Assembly (NCBI RefSeq): GCF_001650725.1
Contig: NZ_LXVX01000039.1
Coordinates: 249,131 to 313,130, forward strand
Length of the DNA stretch: 64,000 nucleotides
Source of the DNA: Sphingobium sp. TCM1
GTDB lineage: Bacteria; Pseudomonadota; Alphaproteobacteria; Sphingomonadales; Sphingomonadaceae
Direction: 5' to 3'
Below, one piece after another: positions 32,755 to 41,900 of the stretch. The notes beneath the pieces are model-generated. The model saw nothing but the letters and a program-made list of their open reading frames with translations, was not told the DNA's origin and searched no databases. The first letter of the stretch is position 1. Every line of letters begins with the position of its first letter. Made by a program: the position numbers and the translations under genes.

Positions 32755-35091
32755 ATGACACAGTTCGGCAGTCTTCACGCCAGTCTATCGCTAGAGAGCG
32801 CATCTTTCTTGAGCGGCATGAAGAAAGCCGCCGAAGAGACGACAAAAACTTCTCGTATCATCCAAGGGTCGATGGACAAGGCAAGCTTCGCCTTGAAGGG
32901 GCTGGCCGCTGCCGTTGGTGTAGACATGCTAGTCGGGCTAACACAGAGCGCGCTCGACTACAGCGATGCAATTGCCGACATGGCAGATCGAACCGGCGCA
33001 TCAACTAGGTTCATTCAGGAGTTTGGTTACGCTGCTCAGTTGGCAGGCTCGGACGTAGAAACTGCCCGTGCTGGTATTGAGAAGTTTTCCAAGACTGTTG
33101 GTGACGCAGCCAATGGCAATGAAGCAGCGCAAAAGAAGCTGAAAGAGTACGGCATCACGGCGCTGGACGTAGATGATGCAGTGAAACAGGCCGCAGATAG
33201 CGTCAAAAAGCTGGATAACCCTACCAAGCAGATGGCCGCAACTATGGACCTGTTCGGTAAGAAGGCAGGCACGCTGACATTGACCCTTGCTGGCGGCTCT
33301 GAGGGGCTGGAACTACAAGCAAGGGCCGCACGTGATCTAGGCATTGTCCTTGAAGAGGGCATTATCCGCAACGCTGGTCAGGCAAACGACCAGCTAGACA
33401 CTATGAAAATGATCCTGAACGCGCAGATGGCGGCGAATATCTCGGCCAACGCTGGTGCGATCACCGGTTTGGTTTCCGGAATCTCTAGCCTGACATCGGC
33501 CCTCATGAAGTTTTGGCAGCAGAACCCAAGGCTCGCGATGGCGATCATGGGCGCAATGGCAGGCGGTGCAACTGCTGGTCATGTGGGCGCTGCTGTTGGT
33601 GCAGTCGGCGGCTTCTTGGCCGGTGATAAGATGGCGCAGACCATGGACGACACGAACATGGACCTGAAATTCCGTCGCCAGAAAATGCGCGAGGCAAGGG
33701 CTGCTTACCACAACGCTCAGACGAACGGCACAATCGCCAAAGGCCCTGGAGCGATTGGCACCCTCAAGCATGATCCGAAGATCGCCTTTGAGGAATACAA
33801 GCGTCAGGTCGGCTTGATGGGTCAGGCCGTGACGCAGGCTAAGGCGCTGAACATGCCTAAGACTGACACGCTGCCTGTCGCAGCGGAGAAAGCAAGCACT
33901 GCTAAGTCTAGCAGCGGACCATCCGCCGCGGAGTTGGCGCAGAAGGAAGCTGAGCGCAAGTTTGCCTATGAGACTGACCTTGCTCGCGCCAATGCCGATC
34001 TAGCCCGTGCCACGTACATTGATCGCGGCAACTACGCAGAAGGCTATGCCAACGACCTAGCGGCCATTGACGATGAACTGGCGCAGCGAAAGCGCGACAT
34101 TCTCAATGATGTGAAGACGCAGCAGAACACCAGCGGTCGCTACACAGAGGAAGAGGCGAAGAACCTCATCCAGATGCAGGAAAAGATCGCGCTGGCGGAA
34201 AAGGACCAGATCAACTTCGAGAAAGCCGTTCGCATTGAAGAGGAACTGCTGAAAAGCAAGGAAGCTGAGCTATCCGATCAACTCGACATGCTGGGCTTGG
34301 CCGGTGACATGGCCAAAACTGCTCGCGAGCGCAGGACGATTGAGCTCCGCAGGCTTGAGCTTGAGAAGAGGCGCGAAAAGCTAGAGCTTGAAGCTATCGT
34401 GTCCGCGACCAGCAAGGCATCGCCAGAGGAACGGGCAACCGCTCAGAAGAGGCTCGACAATCTCGACAACAAATACGGTGCGATGTCGCAGTCAGTGGTC
34501 CAGAACACGATGGGTCCGCTTGAAAGCTACCTAGACAGTCTGCCTGCGAGCGCAGCAGAGGTTCAGGAAGCGCTAGAAGGCATCGGCGCAGAGGGCCTAC
34601 AGTCGATCAGCAGCGGTTTGGCCGATGCCATCGTGAACGCGAAAAGCTTTGGCGATGTCTTTGAAGGCGTGGCTAAGCAAATCCTTGCCAGCATTGCTCA
34701 AATCATCATCCAGCAAGCTTTCATCAAGCCGCTCGGTGGTCTGCTCAGCGGCGCTTTGTCGGGCATTACTGGTGGCGCGGCAGCGACCAGCGGACCAAAC
34801 GGCGCTCATGCTAACGGCGGTCTTGTCTCAACTCCGGGTTTAAAGAAGGTCGGGGAGCGAGGCACTGAGCTTGTTTATTTGCCCGGTGGCAGCAGTGTTG
34901 TCCCACACAATAAGCTGTCGGGACTGACCGGCAAAGACGGCGGAATAACGATCAACGTCGATGCTCGCGAAAGCCAGAACGAGGCTCGTACCCAAGAACT
35001 CGTCGTTCAAGGCATCATGCAGGCTATGCCGATGATCAAAGCGCAGTCGAGTGAACACACTCTAGGAAGGCTCAACAGGGCACGACTGTAA
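32755..35091 (+). CDS. Tail tape measure protein
   Basis: 778-residue tape measure protein that sets tail length and helps DNA entry. N-terminal assembly region with FGSLHASLSLESASFLSGMKKA. A hydrophobic segment around 255-300 (MAIMGAMAGGATAGHVGAAVGAVGGFLAG) could insert in membranes. Long charged coiled coil about 380-570. C-terminal part carries SISSGLADAIVNAKSFGDVFEGVAKQILASI, QAFIKPLGGLLSGALSG and GLVSTPGLKKVGERGTELVYLPGGS. At 778 residues a tail of roughly 120 nm would be expected from the usual 0.15 nm per residue; that is inference. Confidence 0.93.
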   Translation: MTQFGSLHASLSLESASFLSGMKKAAEETTKTSRIIQGSMDKASFALKGLAAAVGVDMLVGLTQSALDYSDAIADMADRTGASTRFIQEFGYAAQLAGSDVETARAGIEKFSKTVGDAANGNEAAQKKLKEYGITALDVDDAVKQAADSVKKLDNPTKQMAATMDLFGKKAGTLTLTLAGGSEGLELQARAARDLGIVLEEGIIRNAGQANDQLDTMKMILNAQMAANISANAGAITGLVSGISSLTSALMKFWQQNPRLAMAIMGAMAGGATAGHVGAAVGAVGGFLAGDKMAQTMDDTNMDLKFRRQKMREARAAYHNAQTNGTIAKGPGAIGTLKHDPKIAFEEYKRQVGLMGQAVTQAKALNMPKTDTLPVAAEKASTAKSSSGPSAAELAQKEAERKFAYETDLARANADLARATYIDRGNYAEGYANDLAAIDDELAQRKRDILNDVKTQQNTSGRYTEEEAKNLIQMQEKIALAEKDQINFEKAVRIEEELLKSKEAELSDQLDMLGLAGDMAKTARERRTIELRRLELEKRREKLELEAIVSATSKASPEERATAQKRLDNLDNKYGAMSQSVVQNTMGPLESYLDSLPASAAEVQEALEGIGAEGLQSISSGLADAIVNAKSFGDVFEGVAKQILASIAQIIIQQAFIKPLGGLLSGALSGITGGAAATSGPNGAHANGGLVSTPGLKKVGERGTELVYLPGGSSVVPHNKLSGLTGKDGGITINVDARESQNEARTQELVVQGIMQAMPMIKAQSSEHTLGRLNRARL

Positions 35092-35097
35092 TCGAAC

Positions 35098-35130
35098 CTC
35101 TCGCCCAATAAATACAAAAAAGGGCGAGAG
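35098..35130 (+). promoter_or_regulatory. Perfect 9-bp leader hairpin with AATAAATA loop
   Basis: CTCTCGCCC (35098-35106) pairs with GGGCGAGAG (35122-35130). The 15-base loop is AATAAATACAAAAAA. The ribosome site GCGAGAGG is in the 3' arm, 5 nt before the ATG. Confidence 0.65.
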
Positions 35131-35135
35131 GCAAC

Positions 35136-35738
35136 ATGACTACATACCCTATTGGCGCACCGCCAATTACTCCATCTACCGAGGACATTGAGCTACTAAA
35201 CAATCAGGGTGTGGCTCAATCGCCCTTCTCTGGCACTGCTACAGTGATCAATAACTTCTCGCAGTGGCAGGTTCAGCTATCCTTCCCCAATCAGCCGCAC
35301 GGCAGCAGCAAGGCCAAGGAGCATATCGGTTGGGTGCTGTCGCTGAACGGCATGATGGGCAGTTTCCTTTATCAGCCCCATGGCAGCGGCAAGCCGATCT
35401 TCGGCAAGTCCCTCAACAGCGCAGCCTATTCGACCACTAACACGATTGCGGTCAAAGGCTGGAGCGGCAATCAGGCAACCGGCCTTGAGGTCGGTGACTA
35501 TTTCAGCATCAACAATTCCCTGCACCAGATTACGGTCGTGCCCACTACGGCGACTGGCGGAATTGCCCTGATCGAGTTTCAACCGCCATTCCGCAAAAGC
35601 GTCGCCTCCAACACACCAGTCGAGTTTGCCTATCCAAAGGTCGAGTTGCGCCTAGCTTCCGGCGAGGCGGTCAACGGCAGCAGTAAGGACGCCGAAGTGG
35701 TCTACCTGCGCCCGCTCAAGTGCGTCCAGAAGCTGTAA
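35136..35738 (+). CDS. Distal tail protein, unassigned
   Basis: 200-residue protein between the tape measure and the tip proteins, the place of the distal tail or minor tail protein in siphoviruses. It is beta-rich, with SQWQVQLSFPNQPHGSSKAKEHIGWVL, a GSFLYQPHG repeat of the same QPHG motif, GNQATGLEVGDYFSINNSLHQIT, and ends LRPLKCVQKL. No specific family recognised; the first half fits a tail-ring fold. Starts behind a strong leader hairpin. Confidence 0.65.
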   Translation: MTTYPIGAPPITPSTEDIELLNNQGVAQSPFSGTATVINNFSQWQVQLSFPNQPHGSSKAKEHIGWVLSLNGMMGSFLYQPHGSGKPIFGKSLNSAAYSTTNTIAVKGWSGNQATGLEVGDYFSINNSLHQITVVPTTATGGIALIEFQPPFRKSVASNTPVEFAYPKVELRLASGEAVNGSSKDAEVVYLRPLKCVQKL

Positions 35739-35747
35739 GGGGGCATC

Positions 35748-36368
35748 ATGCGCAACGGGATGACAGCCGAATGGCTGGACGCATTGGAAGCAAGTGGCAT
35801 CCAGACCGCCTTGATGGGCTATTTGGACTTCGCATCTGAGCCATGCCGCCTCTGGACTGGATGGACGACCATACAGCCGATGGGCAGTGGCGACATCTAC
35901 TTGGATAACTTCGTTTTCGATCCGATCGAGAACGGCGTCCCCATCCAGATAGGTGAAAACACCTTCTCCTACCAAGGATCGGACGAACTAGAGATCGCGC
36001 TCGCGGTGCCCGACACAACGCCTGACGCGCTCGTAGCAGCGTCACTCGATAGCGCTGAGTATAAGGGGCGCCGCGCAATAATCTGGCGTGCGTTGATGAT
36101 CTCTCCTGCAAATGCGACGACGCCGGCGGTCTGGTCGTTCAGGCGCGTTCGTAGCGGGGCGATGGACAAGCTCGCGATCTCCTTCGACGGCCAGCAGCGC
36201 GTTTTCAAGCTGACGATTGAGAGCCATTCCGCCGCAATCACAAACGCCAGCGCCAGCACTTACCTTGACCAACCCCTTTATGACCCGGCCGATACGAGCC
36301 AAGCCTACGCTGTCAGCATCGCCAATGATCCTCGTGTGCCAGGCCGCCTAGCTACAGGATTGAAATGA
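35748..36368 (+). CDS. Tail tip/hub protein (DUF2163-like)
   Basis: 206-residue tail protein upstream of the NlpC-like gene, the position of the baseplate-hub or DUF2163 component in alphaproteobacterial siphoviruses. Features: PCRLWTGWTTIQ, YLDNFVFDPIENGVPIQIGENTFSYQG, ALAVPDTTP and WRALMISPANATTPAVWSFRRVRSG. Family placement rests on pattern and synteny. The ribosome site GGGGG precedes the ATG and the gene overlaps its neighbour by 4 bp. Confidence 0.6.
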   Translation: MRNGMTAEWLDALEASGIQTALMGYLDFASEPCRLWTGWTTIQPMGSGDIYLDNFVFDPIENGVPIQIGENTFSYQGSDELEIALAVPDTTPDALVAASLDSAEYKGRRAIIWRALMISPANATTPAVWSFRRVRSGAMDKLAISFDGQQRVFKLTIESHSAAITNASASTYLDQPLYDPADTSQAYAVSIANDPRVPGRLATGLK

Positions 36369-36796
36369 TGTTTGAGCGCACAACGCAATGGCCAGATGCC
36401 CTATCGACTTATCTCGACCGCGTAAGCGACTATCGCTTTCAGTGGGGTGCAACAAAGCCTGACACACATGACTGCGCGACGTTCGTCTGCGGGGCGATAA
36501 AGGCGCAAACCGGAGTGGATTTGTCGGAAGACTTCGCAGGCAAATACACGAGCTGGATTGAGGCAGGCAAATGGCTGATCGAGAACGGCTACAGGTCGTT
36601 CTACGATTGCGTAACTCAGAGACTTGGCGAGAGTGTTCATGCTTCTCAGGCGAGGCGTGGCGACATAGTTGGGCGACAAGCAAATGGTCGCTTCTATCTC
36701 GGCGTATGTGTGGGCAAGTTTAGTTACTTCCTAGATGACAACGGCCTTGCTCCTTGGCCAACTCTAGACTGCGATGCTTGTTGGCGCATCGGCTAG
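36365..36796 (+). CDS. NlpC/P60-like tail peptidoglycan-associated protein (DUF6950)
   Basis: 143-residue protein resembling DUF6950/NlpC-P60-like tail proteins. The Cys of DCATFVCGAI (about 36-45) sits where the catalytic Cys of NlpC/P60 enzymes lies. GDIVGRQANGRFYLGVCVGKFSYFL resembles the part that normally holds the His, but no clear catalytic His follows, so activity is doubtful. In tails such proteins sit at the tip and may open the cell wall during DNA entry. Starts at an ATG overlapping the previous stop. Confidence 0.7.
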   Translation: MMFERTTQWPDALSTYLDRVSDYRFQWGATKPDTHDCATFVCGAIKAQTGVDLSEDFAGKYTSWIEAGKWLIENGYRSFYDCVTQRLGESVHASQARRGDIVGRQANGRFYLGVCVGKFSYFLDDNGLAPWPTLDCDACWRIG

Positions 36797-36820
36797 TCTG
36801 ATCCAGCACAACTAGAGCCA

Positions 36821-36865
36821 GCCCAAAAATAAATACCTTACAACAAGTAGGGTATCTAAATGGGC
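36821..36865 (+). promoter_or_regulatory. AATAAATA box and nested leader hairpins of the J-like gene
   Basis: AATAAATA at 36828-36835. ATACCTTAC (36833-36841) pairs with GTAGGGTAT (36847-36855), with one G-T pair. An outer stem joins GCCCA (36821-36825) and TGGGC (36861-36865), which includes the start codon. Confidence 0.55.
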
Positions 36866-38938
36866 AAAATCGTTAAGATCGTTGCTGTGGTCGCGTTGGC
36901 CGCAGTTGCGATGGTGGCTTTCAGCTATCTCGCACCAGCACTGTTTACAGCTTTCGGCGGAACAGTAGCAGCAGGTGCAACAGCTTCTTCAGCATTAGCC
37001 GCAGCAGGCGCAAGCGCGGCAGCAATTGCGGCCAAAGTCTTAGCCGGTGTCATCGTCGGCCTTGGTATGTCGCTCGCATCGCGCATGATTATGGGCAAGC
37101 CAAAGACATTTGGCTCCGCGATCAGCTACAACATCACAACCGATCCGACTGCAACCCGCAAGATCGTCTTTGGTCGGACAGCAGCAGGCACGGACGAGAG
37201 ATTTCATGAAAAGATCAGTCGCAACAGTTGGGACTATCTGACCGATCTGATCCAGAACAACCCACTCAGCGCGTTCAGGAACCAGACCCCATATGTTAAG
37301 TCTCTAAAGAAAGGCGACTACCTTCATAGGGTGATCGCACTGGCCAGTCACAAGGTCCATAATGTCGAATACGTCTATCTAGAAGACGAACTATCCTACA
37401 CGAACGGCACGACAACCGGCACCTATAGGGGCAACAGCGGCCTCGTCATCGGTGCTGTCGAAGAGGGCAGCGCTACTAACGCTGAGCAATTCGGTAGCGG
37501 CGCTTATTGGACGCCATCGGCTTCGTTCACCGGCTGCGCCTACCTCAAGCTGATCTTCCGTCTCAGCACGGACAATTACCCTGACGGCCTGCCGACCCGC
37601 ATAACGACAATCGTTGACGGTTGCCCGGTCTATGACCCTCGCCTTGATAGCACCGCCAATGGCGTGGGCAGTCATCGCGCCAACAATCAGGATAGCTGGT
37701 CATTCGTCGATGGCGCGAAGCAGATTGGCCGAAATCCGGCCCTTGCGCTGCTTACGTACCTAATCGGCTGGAGGATCAATGGTCGCCTCGCATGGGGCAT
37801 GGGCGTTCCCGTTGATCGCATCGACCTTGGCAGCTTCATCGCCTACGCGAACATGTGCGAAGAGCCTGTTGTCAGCAGCAACGGCACTGTTCAGCGCTAT
37901 CTTTGCGATTGTCTGCTCACAACGGCTGACACGCACGAAACGAACATCAACATCATTACGTCCGCGATGGGCACCGCGAAGCTTGTCGATACAGCGGGCC
38001 TCTATCAACTCATCGGCGGCTATGATGACCTAGACGGTCCTACGATTACATTCACGCACGATGACCTAATCGGCCAGTATACCTACACGCCAGACAATCT
38101 GTCACTCAAAGACACATTCAACATCGCGCGTGGTCGCTTTCCCGATCCTGAAAACCTCTATCAGTTGAACGATTGGGGGCAGATCGAGATTGCCCCTCTG
38201 CCAGACAATATCCCGCGCCCGGTCGTGCTCGACTTCGCAGGCGTTACACGATTTGAACAAGCGCAGCGCATCGCAAAGCAGAACCTAGTTCGCAACCGCT
38301 ACACTGCCACATTCAGCGCCATCTTCGGACCTAAGGCGTTCATGGTTCAGGTCGGGTCGCTGGTCAAAATGGTGATCCCTGAGCTTGGCTGGAATGGCAA
38401 ACTCTTCCGCGTAATCAGCCAAAGCGAGACAATCGAACTCGCGTTCAACATGACGCTGCAAGAAGAACACGCGCAAGTTTATGCGTGGGACGATGACGAG
38501 ACAAAGCCTCTGCCGCCAGTTGTCAGGGTTCCAGCTTACAATCCCAATGACAGCATTCCTGTTGCTGACTTGCAATCCAGCACTCGCACAATTCTCAACA
38601 GCAATGGCGGTCAGGTCAGTCAGATTGATGTTACTTGGGAAGCCCCAGACGCGGGCGTTCAGTGCATCCAGATTGAATATCGCGAACAGAGCAGCGACAT
38701 ATGGCAGACCGCTACTGATCGTTTCAGTCACGAAGCAGAAGCGTTCTCGTTCACCGCCAACGCAGGTGGCGTCAATCACATCATTAGAGCGCGCTATCTC
38801 ATGTTCAGTGGAATGTGGGGAAGCTGGACGACCACGCAAGTATTGAGTGCCGCTGACAGCAATTACTCTGCTGTTGTGGGCTATCTCACTAATGAGAGCG
38901 TGGCCTTCCCGACCGATGCTGCCGGTAACATCACATAA
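36860..38938 (+). CDS. Tail tip attachment protein (J-like)
   Basis: 692-residue tip protein comparable to lambda J. The N-terminus holds two hydrophobic Ala/Gly-rich stretches (about 5-70), then the conserved core with SAISYNITTDPTATRKIVFGRTAAGT, KGDYLHRVIALASHKV, and the LLTYLIGWRINGRLAWGMGVP to YANMCEEPV stretch. VRNRYTATFSAIFGPKAFMVQVGSLVKM precedes a fibronectin-III-like segment near the end (about 560-660, VSQIDVTWEAPDAGVQCIQIEYR). It is shorter than lambda J because receptor binding is moved to the following large fibre gene. Its stop lies inside the fibre leader hairpin. Confidence 0.85.
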   Translation: MGKIVKIVAVVALAAVAMVAFSYLAPALFTAFGGTVAAGATASSALAAAGASAAAIAAKVLAGVIVGLGMSLASRMIMGKPKTFGSAISYNITTDPTATRKIVFGRTAAGTDERFHEKISRNSWDYLTDLIQNNPLSAFRNQTPYVKSLKKGDYLHRVIALASHKVHNVEYVYLEDELSYTNGTTTGTYRGNSGLVIGAVEEGSATNAEQFGSGAYWTPSASFTGCAYLKLIFRLSTDNYPDGLPTRITTIVDGCPVYDPRLDSTANGVGSHRANNQDSWSFVDGAKQIGRNPALALLTYLIGWRINGRLAWGMGVPVDRIDLGSFIAYANMCEEPVVSSNGTVQRYLCDCLLTTADTHETNINIITSAMGTAKLVDTAGLYQLIGGYDDLDGPTITFTHDDLIGQYTYTPDNLSLKDTFNIARGRFPDPENLYQLNDWGQIEIAPLPDNIPRPVVLDFAGVTRFEQAQRIAKQNLVRNRYTATFSAIFGPKAFMVQVGSLVKMVIPELGWNGKLFRVISQSETIELAFNMTLQEEHAQVYAWDDDETKPLPPVVRVPAYNPNDSIPVADLQSSTRTILNSNGGQVSQIDVTWEAPDAGVQCIQIEYREQSSDIWQTATDRFSHEAEAFSFTANAGGVNHIIRARYLMFSGMWGSWTTTQVLSAADSNYSAVVGYLTNESVAFPTDAAGNIT

Positions 38939-38959
38939 ATAACGGAAGTTATCAATGTG
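38932..38959 (+). promoter_or_regulatory. Leader hairpin of the fibre gene
   Basis: CACAT (38932-38936) pairs with ATGTG (38955-38959), and ATAAC with GTTAT inside, around GGAA. It includes the J stop codon and an ATAAATAA box. Confidence 0.5.
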
Positions 38960-38967
38960 GTGTAAAA

Positions 38968-41900
38968 ATGACTTCCCTCAGCAATTTCTCTGGTCAGTTC
39001 AAACTCTATGACAACGCTACCGATGTAACAGTTGGATATGGTGCATCATACAGTGTCGCGCATCAAGAAGGATGCACGGTCACTATTGATGACCAGACCG
39101 GCGAGTATCATGTTTCCGCTGTTCAAAATGACAACGCGAATGCAGTGTTTCGTGCCTATTATAATGGCTACGAACTCTACAAGACCTTCACAATCTCGAA
39201 GGCTCGCGCAGTTGATGGAAGCAGCAAGTATGTTGAACTTGCGACTTCCCACTACTTCTTCAGCTACGACGCGAACAATCAGGTTGTCGCGCAGACAACG
39301 ACCCTAAGCCTTACTCAGCATAATCTGACCGCTGCGCCTCAATGGAGGATCAAGCGCGTCGATGACAGCGTGCTTGCTGAAGGCACTGCCGCGAGCTTGC
39401 TGGCCGATGGCAGTATCAGCGGCACGGCCAACGAAAACTCGATTGAGATCCAAGCCCCTCTTTTTGACAAGCTTTGCCGCAGGGCTGGCGCTTCGGCCAT
39501 CGTCATCGAAGCTGTTGTGTCCAACGGCGCGGAAATATGCAGCGATAGGGTCACGATCTATCAGATGCTTCGCCGCGCTCGCGTTGCGTGGGAAAACGTC
39601 GATGATCCATTCGGCACTAAGCCGGATGACAATGCGACTGAGGGCGCACCTCCAGGAACGCCGGTCGGCGATAAAACGTCCGACGAAGTCATTGACGCGA
39701 TCACCGATCTCAACGGCGTCCTAATCCGCTCTGAGCAGATTAAGGCCGATGTTGATGCCGCGCAGGCCCAAATTGCTGCAATCGAAAGCGGCTTTCAGGA
39801 AGACCTCTCCGATCTAAACGGCGAAATTGACCAGCTCGGCGAGAGCGTCGCGGGTGTCGCAGCAAACGTCACCGGCCTGCTCTCCACGACTAGTGGAATT
39901 CAGCAATCGGTGGGCGCGCTGCAAAGCGGCCTGAGCGGCGCGCAGTCAAGCATCACCGGCATTTCAAACAGCGTCACGACCATCACTGGGCAAGTCTCGT
40001 CGTTGCAGACGCAGGCCAATGGCATCGTCACCAGCGTCAGCAATGTCGCGACCGACCTGTCCAATGCAGTGGGCAGGATCACCAACGCAGAAGGCGAAAT
40101 CGACACAATCGCCTCGACCGTTGGCAATCACACCAGCCTCATTTCGTCCAACGCCACGGCAATCAGCAACGTCAACGGCGACCTAGCTACCCTTAGAACG
40201 CTGGTCCGCGTCGGCGGCAATTTGCTGCGAAACACGGATTTCACAACCGACACTTCCGGCTGGCTCTTCAACAACACTGGCCTTCCCGGCGCAGAAGGCG
40301 GCCGCGATCAAGGCGGTGATCCATGGCGTCTGCGCGACGAACACAACATCAGCATCAAGCAGACCAACACTGTCAACAATGGCGCATATGCAGAGTTCAG
40401 TCAGAGCGTCGTTGTTACTGGCGGCAACTGGTATGAGTTCTCTGCCCTAGTCGCTGCTCACCGCTGCAAAGCGGAGATCATTCTACAGTGGCTCGACAGC
40501 AATGGCGGCTGGATCAATCCGCCCACGCCTACCCAGCAAATCAATACCTATCCCGGTGGAGGCGTCACCCTCGCTGGCTGGTTTCATGCAGGCGTAAAGG
40601 GACAGGCTCCGGTCAACGCGGTTCGCGCAATCCTGTATCTACGCAAGCTCGCGACCGATCAGGGCACCACTGACAGCTTCGCTTGGTTCTCGCGCCCTCT
40701 ATTCGCGCAGACCACCGCCGACGCAACTTACCCATCGGCCTACACTGCTGGTAATTCGGGCGCAGCCATCGAGACACAGGCACAGGCTCTCCGCACTCTG
40801 GATGGTAGCTTGGCTTCGCTCACTACTCGCGTGGGCACAACTGAGAGCAATGTAACCCAGAACGCCTCCGCGATCAGCACGACGCAGGGCAATCTCGCAA
40901 CCCTGTCATCGACTGTGAGCAGCCAAGGCGGTTCGATCACCAGCCTTCAGCAGAGCGTCACCAACATCAACGGCACCGTGTCGTCGCTCTCGTCCACGGT
41001 ATCAAGTCAAGGTGGCAGCATCTCGTCGCTGCAGAGCGCCGTATCGACCGCACAGGGCAATCTCTCAACTCTGACAACCCGCGTTGATGCAGGCGCAGGC
41101 GTCAATCTAATCCTCAATGGCGGCTTTGAAAATGGCATCGCTAACTGGACCTTTAGTCGCCCGAACGGCTGGTCCCCGCATGTGTCCGGCTCTTGGGGCC
41201 AGATCATGTATAACTCGTCACTCGGCGATCTTGGTGGCGCTCAGCATCTTACCATCGACAGCGACAGGGTTCCGGTTTGGGGCAGCTTTGCACATACGCT
41301 GTCCTTCGAAGTCTCGCTTCTTTCGGTCAGTGATCCAGCGGCTCGAACTTACGGCGAAATGCTGTGGTATGACGGTAACGACAACTACATCACCACCTCA
41401 TATGGCCCACAGCTTGGGTCGGGTGACTTCACATCTGACAACTCACGCCGCCGTGCGCTGACGTTCACAGCTACACCGCCGGGTGGCACTACATACGCAC
41501 GAGTTCGCATCACGGTCTATCGCGGCAACGGGACCATCGGCAGCTTTGGCGTTCGCCAAGTCAAGTTCGAGAACGGCCCAACTGCAACCGCCTTCAACAG
41601 CGCGGCAAGCGTCGTCCAGCAGTGGAAAGCCTATAACGACCTCAACAGCAGCCATGCTTCGCTTTCGTCCACTGTGTCTTCGCAGGGCGGCAGCATTTCC
41701 TCCTTGCAGTCCACGACTTCCAATCTCAGCGGCACAGTCTCTTCCTTGTCGCAGACTGTTGCGTCTCAGGGTTCCAGCATCACCGGCCTGCAATCGGCGG
41801 TGTCAACGGCTCAGGGCGACACTGCCACACTAAAGACGCAAGTGTCAGCCGGAGCAGGCAACCTGCTTCCAAACACCGACTTTGCGGTCGGATGCATCGG